Positions 58,301 to 62,264 of a DNA stretch of 62,264 nt are shown here, piece after piece. The DNA comes from a virus. Position 1 is the stretch's first letter. Each line of letters starts with the position of its first letter. The stretch covers positions 1 through 62,264 of IMG/VR virus record IMGVR_UViG_3300050011_000078. One strand, 5' to 3'. The translations under genes were made by a program, and so were the position numbers. Under the pieces are notes generated by a model that did not search any database, was not told where the DNA came from, and saw only the letters and a list, made by a program, of their open reading frames with translations.

Positions 58301-58608
58301 GCGTGGGCCACCTTTTCGAGAAGCGCCAATCCTGGGAAAGCGCGGACGACACAGTGAATGCTTTCCTTGAAATCGCCGCGCCGCGCATTCCACTCAGCCT
58401 CCTCGACTAAGCGATCTTGCTCGGCAATCACTCGCATTTTTGCGTCATGATGGGACAAGATATTCATGCTACGATCGGTCGGCGCCTTTTTGCGCTCGCG
58501 CAACGCTTCGCGTTCGGCAATCGTGATTATGTCGCGGTACTGCAATTCGTCGATCATGTCGCGAGTTGAAAATTCGGAAATATCGACCTCGATTTTGACT
58601 GTTCTCAT
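58297..58608 (-). CDS. Hypothetical protein, copy A of a duplicated pair
   Basis: The 103-aa protein (EVDISEFSTRDMIDELQYRD, then IITIAEREALRERKKAPTDR, then NILSHHDAKMRVIAEQDRLV) shares its first 65 residues with the next gene upstream. The C-terminal 40 residues are unique. No family is recognised. Confidence 0.65.
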   Translation of the reverse strand: MRTVKIEVDISEFSTRDMIDELQYRDIITIAEREALRERKKAPTDRSMNILSHHDAKMRVIAEQDRLVEEAEWNARRGDFKESIHCVVRAFPGLALLEKVAHA

Positions 58609-58910
58609 GCTGATTTTCCTGCCTCCCGCTCCAGCGCATCGGAAACCTTGCATTTGTCATCGTCTTCCATTGCTCTCACTCCGTTGGATAAAAATTCGTT
58701 GCGGGGCGTTGCGAAGCGTCGCGGCGCGAGGCGTGCGGCAATCACTCGCATTTTTGCGTCATGATGGGACAAGATATTCATGCTACGATCGGTCGGCGCC
58801 TTTTCGCGCCCGCTCAACGCTTCGCGTTCGGCAATCGTGATTATGCCGCGGTATTGCAATTCGCCGATCATGGCGCGAGTGGAAAATTCAGCAATATCGA
58901 CTTCGACTTT
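58422..58910. repeat. Direct repeats of about 165 bp, roughly 90% identical
   Basis: The segment 58422-58590 recurs at 58736-58910 with an offset of about 314 bp. A smaller motif, TCACTCCGTTGGATAAA, also recurs at about 58678, 58921 (divergent) and 59134. The block looks like repeated unequal duplication of the early genes. Confidence 0.8.
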
Positions 58911-58925
58911 TATGCTCTCACTCAT
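58605..58925 (-). CDS. Hypothetical protein, copy B with a chimeric tail
   Basis: The 106-aa frame repeats copy A (EVDIAEFSTRAMIGELQYRG, then NILSHHDAKMRVIA). Its tail then includes FLSNGVRAMEDDDKCKVSDA, which resembles the ribosome site and start of the zinc-ribbon gene (MKDDDKCNV). It appears to be made by tandem duplication and fusion of adjacent genes. Confidence 0.6.
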   Translation of the reverse strand: MSESIKVEVDIAEFSTRAMIGELQYRGIITIAEREALSGREKAPTDRSMNILSHHDAKMRVIAARLAPRRFATPRNEFLSNGVRAMEDDDKCKVSDALEREAGKSA

Positions 58926-59115
58926 TTGATAAAAAATCGTTGCGTTGCGTAGCGTCGTAGGGGGAATGCCACGAAGGTCGATCAACCCAACTGATCTTGG
59001 CGATGCCGGGCTTTGGCCTGGGCACAGTCTCATGAGCGCTCGGGTATTGCCGGCGCAGAATGGTGGATTTCTGCACGTCTTCGTTAGATTTAACGCCTTT
59101 CTTACTCTGCATCAT
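58918..59115 (-). CDS. 65-aa hypothetical protein
   Basis: The protein (MMQSKKGVKSNEDVQKSTIL, then RRQYPSAHETVPRPKPGIAK) has AGGAGAATGG upstream and overlaps the next gene. It is basic and short. No family is recognised. Confidence 0.6.
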   Translation of the reverse strand: MMQSKKGVKSNEDVQKSTILRRQYPSAHETVPRPKPGIAKISWVDRPSWHSPYDATQRNDFLSNE

Positions 59116-59173
59116 TTTCCATTCTCCTATATTTCACTCCGTTGGATAAAGAATGTCTCTCTTGCAAACTGGA

Positions 59174-59237
59174 TTGTAGCGAGGCGGCCCATCGACCGTC
59201 CGGGTTGCACCAAATTCACGGAGCCGTCTCGCTACAA
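59174..59237 (-). repeat. Palindromic element, copy 1
   Basis: A 15-bp stem (59174-59188 with 59223-59237, one G-U type pair) surrounds a 34-nt loop that starts CCATCG and ends ACGGA. It is flanked by AACTGGA and ACTGGAT. It lies in the 180-bp gap after the IS110-like gene. Confidence 0.8.
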
Positions 59238-59245
59238 ACTGGATC

Positions 59246-59303
59246 GGGAGTGATGGCCCACCAAGACCGCGGCGTGCATTTTCCCCTTGGAGCCATCACT
59301 CCC
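59246..59303 (-). repeat. Palindromic element, copy 2
   Basis: A perfect 12-bp stem GGGAGTGATGGC/GCCATCACTCCC surrounds a 34-nt loop (starts CCACCA, ends TTGGA). It follows copy 1 after ACTGGAT and precedes AAACTGG. The stem sequence differs completely from copy 1, but pairing is kept. Confidence 0.8.
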
Positions 59304-60318
59304 AAACTGGTGGATTGGAGGGGGACGGGCCAAGCGCCGGCTGGACTGTCACCTTAGGGTCGGACCAGTCCCTCTCCAAACTTGTGGCGGCGCCCAATTC
59401 CAGCGCGGGGTTCATGCTGCATTTGGAGCGCCGCCATTCGGACCAAAGGTCCGAAACCAAAGCCTTCGTCATAATCCGCAGCGCGTCCATGCGCGCGTGT
59501 GCGGGTTTCCAATCTGGGTGCGCGATGGCCGTCGCTTGCCTGCGGGCAATGTAGACATCGCCATAAGGCCCTTTCGGTCCTCCGTATTCGGTCCCAGACT
59601 TTTCCTTGCTCGTGAGCTGATGCTTGGACATGGGATCGGCGATGCAAGCGTGAATTTCAGCGCGTCGGGGCGGCTTGTATCCCGCGTCTGTCCATTCTTC
59701 CGCGGTTAGTCCGCCATTCATGCGCCATGTGGAATAGGCTTTGCCCTCATAGGGAGCAAGGCCGAGCCGTTTCCAAAGCATCTTGTGGTGAGGGTAGTTC
59801 GATAGGTTCCCTGATTCCGCGATAAGGACGGCGAGGCCGAGTGGTCCGAAACCCGCAACGCCGTCCGCCCATTCCGCTACCGGGAGAGAGCGCGTGAGCT
59901 TTTTCATTTCGCGTTCGATTTCCTCACGACGAATTTCGATGGGCGCGATAGACTTTCGAAAAACAGCCATATCGAGATCTATTGCCAGAGCGATTTCTGC
60001 ATCTTCTTCTTTAACCGGTTTTCCCTTTAGCAGAGCGGCCACAATGCTTTTAGCGCGCTTCTTTATCTCATCCCGGTCTTGCTCGCTCGCATCCGCAGCG
60101 AATCCGCAAATGCGTCGAGCATACGCGCCGGCCGCATTCGTGAGCTTGTTAGCGGCGTTGATATAAAGCTTCCGGCGCCGGCCGTGCAACATCATCGTCT
60201 CGCATACGGCTTGCAGATTGGAGGCCTCGACCGTGGAGACAGCTCCATTTTGGATTGCATCGATCAATTGGTCAGAACGGTCGAGGCTTTGGGTGGAACT
60301 TTGCATATCATGCGTCAT
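59296..60318 (-). CDS. IS110-like protein with Transposase_20 domain but no DEDD catalytic domain
   Basis: The 340-aa protein starts MTHDMQSSTQSLDRSDQLID after AGAGGA. Residues about 40-150 are helical, with a coiled-coil part (EIRREEIEREMKKLTRSLPV). Residues about 155-285 match the C-terminal half of IS110/IS116/IS902 transposases: GVAGFGPLGLAVLIAESGNL, then SNYPHHKMLWKRLGLAPYEG, ending near ARMDALRIMTKALVSDLWSE. The N-terminal RuvC-like DEDD domain is absent, so it cannot be a complete transposase. Its C-terminus is formed by palindromic copy 3. Role unknown. Confidence 0.7.
   Translation of the reverse strand: MTHDMQSSTQSLDRSDQLIDAIQNGAVSTVEASNLQAVCETMMLHGRRRKLYINAANKLTNAAGAYARRICGFAADASEQDRDEIKKRAKSIVAALLKGKPVKEEDAEIALAIDLDMAVFRKSIAPIEIRREEIEREMKKLTRSLPVAEWADGVAGFGPLGLAVLIAESGNLSNYPHHKMLWKRLGLAPYEGKAYSTWRMNGGLTAEEWTDAGYKPPRRAEIHACIADPMSKHQLTSKEKSGTEYGGPKGPYGDVYIARRQATAIAHPDWKPAHARMDALRIMTKALVSDLWSEWRRSKCSMNPALELGAATSLERDWSDPKVTVQPALGPSPSNPPVWE
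59315..59379 (-). repeat. Palindromic element, copy 3 (in the 3' end of the IS110-like gene)
   Basis: A 15-bp stem (59315-59329 with 59365-59379, one mismatch and one G-U type pair) surrounds a 35-nt loop. It is read in-frame as residues about 314-335 of the IS110-like protein (LERDWSDPK...GPSPSNP). Confidence 0.8.
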
Positions 60319-61036
60319 TGGCGATCCTCTCGGCTTTCTGAGCCATGCGTTGAAATTTCTTTGGGCTGATGCAGTCGCCGACGCGCGCGTCCGGATAGCT
60401 CGGGACAACACGCTTGAGCTGTTTCAGAACCGCCCCCTCATAGGCGCCTTCCCTGACCCGGAGAATTGACGAGGCAACCTTGCTATCGTTTTCCTTGATC
60501 AGGAGAGGCAGCGCGGAACATTTGATATCTGCCCACCGGGTGCCGTTGCGCATCTTCACTCTGTCGAAGACGCTCGGCCCGGACATGGCCTGCGCGTTCC
60601 TGACTATTGTCAGGAATGATTTTGGGGAAGAGGAGAGGCCGTCTGGATTGGAAGGGGATGGCCCATTTCCGAAGCGGCTTTCCAAGGGATCGTCGGCGCC
60701 GTCCCCTTCCAAATTTTCGGCGCGGGCAAAGAAACCATGGTTTTCACCCACTGACTGGCCCGCGCCGCCGGGCTCGCCCGGAACTGCTATCACCAGCCTG
60801 TGCGGCATCTCGCGCCAGACCAACATGAGATAATCAACCGCCGCCGCATGGATCGCGTCTGCTTTCAGATTGAGCAGCGCAATCAGCATCCCAGAACTAG
60901 CGAAGGTATTCATGAATTGCGGCATTGCGTTCTCGACGCTGCCGTTTCGGCTCAGCGCATTGTATGCTGCCGCGTAAAGGCGCGATCGGTCGGCTAGCGA
61001 GCCTTCCGACGATAGTTTTTCTGCGATCATTCTCAT
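60308..61036 (-). CDS. Hypothetical early protein carrying an in-frame palindromic element
   Basis: The 242-aa protein starts at an ATGA junction (MRMIAEKLSSEGSLADRSRL). Residues 1-105 are helical. Residues 109-130 are encoded by palindromic copy 4. Residues 135-242 include SVFDRVKMRNGTRWADIKCS and KVASSILRVREGAYEGAVLK. The element appears to be an insert tolerated between two domains. No family is recognised. It overlaps the IS110-like gene by 11 bases. Confidence 0.6.
   Translation of the reverse strand: MRMIAEKLSSEGSLADRSRLYAAAYNALSRNGSVENAMPQFMNTFASSGMLIALLNLKADAIHAAAVDYLMLVWREMPHRLVIAVPGEPGGAGQSVGENHGFFARAENLEGDGADDPLESRFGNGPSPSNPDGLSSSPKSFLTIVRNAQAMSGPSVFDRVKMRNGTRWADIKCSALPLLIKENDSKVASSILRVREGAYEGAVLKQLKRVVPSYPDARVGDCISPKKFQRMAQKAERIANDA
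60648..60712 (-). repeat. Palindromic element, copy 4 (inside the gene at 60308)
   Basis: A 15-bp stem (60648-60662 with 60698-60712, one G-U type pair) surrounds a 35-nt loop and is preceded by CTGGA. It is read in the same frame as copy 3, giving LEGDGADDP...GPSPSNP at residues about 109-130 of the host protein. Confidence 0.8.
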
Positions 61037-61548
61037 GCGGCCTCCATGGCGTTCTTTTCGAGTTGGGCAGGCGTAACGTCGATAAGGCCGGCGACATAAG
61101 CGAGAACAGACTCTTTCGATTTGGCGAAGTCCTCTTTGCCCATGGCCCGGTATTTCTGGGACTTGGCCGTGAAGACCCGAACGACGCTTTCGCTCGCCGT
61201 CACAAGCGCGAAATCGTCCATCGGCTTGATAAAGGCGGCGACTCGCATTGCCTCCGCCTTCGACGCGCAGACGATCGACCGTTCGTCGCAAAATCCTTCC
61301 TTGATGAGTGCATACTTTCTGAGGTGCTCGACGGACGGGAACCGCTCGACAAGGTCATCGGGGAAGTTCTTCCAGGCGTCTGTGAGGCAAGCAAAATAAT
61401 GCGAATGGCTTACGGCGGATCTTTCTTCGAGCACGTCCAGCACATAGCGCTGCCCGATCACGAACTGCGCCGCGCAATAGTTGTGGAACCGCTTTAGAGG
61501 CTCGAATTCAGAGCCGTTCCAGACTCCAAAGATTGGTCCGGCCGCCAT
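61033..61548 (-). CDS. Conserved alphaproteobacterial phage protein
   Basis: The 171-aa protein (FEPLKRFHNYCAAQFVIGQR, then VLDVLEERSAVSHSHYFACL, then DERSIVCASKAEAMRVAAFI, then VFTAKSQKYRAMGKEDFAKS) has a pattern I recognise as common in alphaproteobacterial prophages without a known function. The start at 61548 was chosen because longer frames lie in the next gene. Confidence 0.75.
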   Translation of the reverse strand: MAAGPIFGVWNGSEFEPLKRFHNYCAAQFVIGQRYVLDVLEERSAVSHSHYFACLTDAWKNFPDDLVERFPSVEHLRKYALIKEGFCDERSIVCASKAEAMRVAAFIKPMDDFALVTASESVVRVFTAKSQKYRAMGKEDFAKSKESVLAYVAGLIDVTPAQLEKNAMEAA

Positions 61549-61550
61549 AG

Positions 61551-61733
61551 TCAACCCTCGTCCATTTCGAGCTGTTCGGGCTCGTATTCGATCGTGCCGC
61601 CGCCGCCGCAATACGGGCAACGCTCGTTTGTATCGTTCGCATAATCAGCGTCGTCTTCGACATAGACGTGCCACCAGCCGGTGCCCTTGCAGGCCTCGCA
61701 GCACATGAAGGCGATCGGCGGCTCGCAAAGCAT
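61551..61733 (-). CDS. Small zinc-ribbon protein
   Basis: The 60-aa protein has FMCCEACKGTGWWHV and RCPYCGGGGTIEYEP, a CxxC...CxxC ribbon of DnaJ type. It is coupled to the upstream gene by TGATG. It may bind nucleic acid or protein. Function unknown. Confidence 0.65.
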   Translation of the reverse strand: MLCEPPIAFMCCEACKGTGWWHVYVEDDADYANDTNERCPYCGGGGTIEYEPEQLEMDEG

Positions 61734-61909
61734 CACGCTGCCCTCGTTGGCGGCGCGGCGCGAAGTAACTCGACGCTGGCGCGCAGTTGCGACATAAGCG
61801 TATCGCGCGGCGGCGTGGAGCCATACTTCGCGGTCAGATCAGCGACAGTTTCCTCCAGCTCCGTTAGAAACTGGCGCACTTCCCTTTCGCACTCGATTAT
61901 CTCAGTCAT
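61733..61909 (-). CDS. 58-aa helical protein
   Basis: The frame MTEIIECEREVRQFLTELEE continues TVADLTAKYGSTPPRDTLM. It overlaps the genes on both sides. It is helical and acidic, perhaps a coiled coil. Function unknown. Confidence 0.6.
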   Translation of the reverse strand: MTEIIECEREVRQFLTELEETVADLTAKYGSTPPRDTLMSQLRASVELLRAAPPTRAA

Positions 61910-62264
61910 TGGCCCAAGCCCTCAAAGCTTCCTCAAGCTCGGCGACGCGCCTAGCAAATTCAACAAGTGCTTCGAGATAAAAGACGCCGCCCGGCAATTG
62001 ATGCTCTCCTTCGGCGTCGGCTTCATAAAGGACAGCCACGCCGTTCGACGGGATTTCTAGTCTGAATGGACCCGCGGACACTGAGGTCACACCATCTCGG
62101 GGGGCATATTCATCGCCGGGAAACACGTCGTTCAAGCCGCCGGCGATCAGCTTCTCGGCGGCGTCGACGGGGATAAGCCGGCGTCCGCCAACCACGACGC
62201 TCGGCAATTTGCCGTCGCGCATGAGCTGATAGGCATTCGAGCGACTAATCCCGTAGGACTGACA
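61902..62264 (-). CDS. Excisionase-type HTH (HTH_17) protein, cut by the window edge
   Basis: The frame is open to the right edge, and its first visible residues CQSYGISRSNAYQLMRDGKL, then PSVVVGGRRLIP, are the HTH_17 signature of excisionases and small regulators. The C-terminal part has beta strands and a helix (YLEALVEFARRVAELEEAL). The true start lies outside the window. It suggests an integration module beyond the edge, but no integrase is seen here. Confidence 0.7.
   Translation of the reverse strand, partial: CQSYGISRSNAYQLMRDGKLPSVVVGGRRLIPVDAAEKLIAGGLNDVFPGDEYAPRDGVTSVSAGPFRLEIPSNGVAVLYEADAEGEHQLPGGVFYLEALVEFARRVAELEEALRAWAND

Noticed and set aside
59174-59379. CRISPR array
   Set aside because: The units are palindromes with different stem sequences, not identical repeats with spacers, and there is no cas gene.

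Overview
The window looks like most or all of the genome of a temperate, contractile-tailed (myovirus-type) phage of an alphaproteobacterium, probably a Hyphomicrobiales/Rhizobiales relative. The main grounds are the DUF3383-type tail sheath with a DUF3277-type tube, a GapR (DUF2312) gene, a high G+C content, and many small genes of kinds common in alphaproteobacterial prophages. No rRNA or core host gene is visible, and no integrase was found. Minus-strand operons run off both edges, which would fit a circularly permuted phage genome, but the sequence does not prove that.

Layout. 1-1274 is a lambda-like immunity region. A leftward promoter (PL) drives small membrane-protein genes, an XRE repressor lies in the middle, and a rightward promoter (PR) drives a Cro-like gene. 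Both promoters carry paired ACAAC-N5-GTTGT operators 23 bp apart. 1271-14540 is the rightward early operon. It holds a T5orf172-HTH fusion, a truncated ParB/MT-A70 gene followed by GapR, a membrane cassette with a MotA/ExbB-like channel and a MotB-like partner (4219-6598), a VRR-NUC nuclease, an SNF2 helicase, two DNA methyltransferases, a DnaA domain IV-zinc ribbon fusion and a DUF1376 replication protein. A perfect DnaA box with an AT-rich stretch follows at 13278 and is a candidate origin. A threonine tRNA-like gene that lacks three core bases lies at 14652.

14979-36573 is the head and tail module: TerS, TerL, portal, head morphogenesis protein, DUF2213 protease/scaffold, decoration proteins, DUF2184 capsid, adaptors, sheath, tube and a frameshifted tail chaperone. 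It is broken by homing endonuclease genes (24.4 and 31.8 kb) and by antisense moron-like genes (19.0-20.1, 25.9-26.2 and 36.7-38.0 kb). 38037-50536 holds tape measure, Dit-like, plug, hub, spike-S74, gp25-like, baseplate J, DUF2612, an SGNH hydrolase and two paralogous fibres. 50574-56798 holds lysis and accessory genes: RlpA-like protein, GH19 endolysin, holin-like protein, small lipoproteins, a spanin-like protein, a metallophosphoesterase, DUF1937 and DUF6378.

62264-57002 is a leftward early operon: an excisionase-like HTH protein, conserved phage proteins, an IS110-like protein that has only the C-terminal (Transposase_20) half, an HNH nuclease and zinc-ribbon proteins. A family of four palindromic elements lies inside and beside these genes. 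Each has a stem of 12-15 bp, a 34-35 nt loop and conserved flanks. The stems covary and the loops differ. Two copies sit in-frame within coding sequence. This repeat family, its neighbouring IS110-like gene, and the phage-borne MotAB-like cassette are the observations most worth following up.
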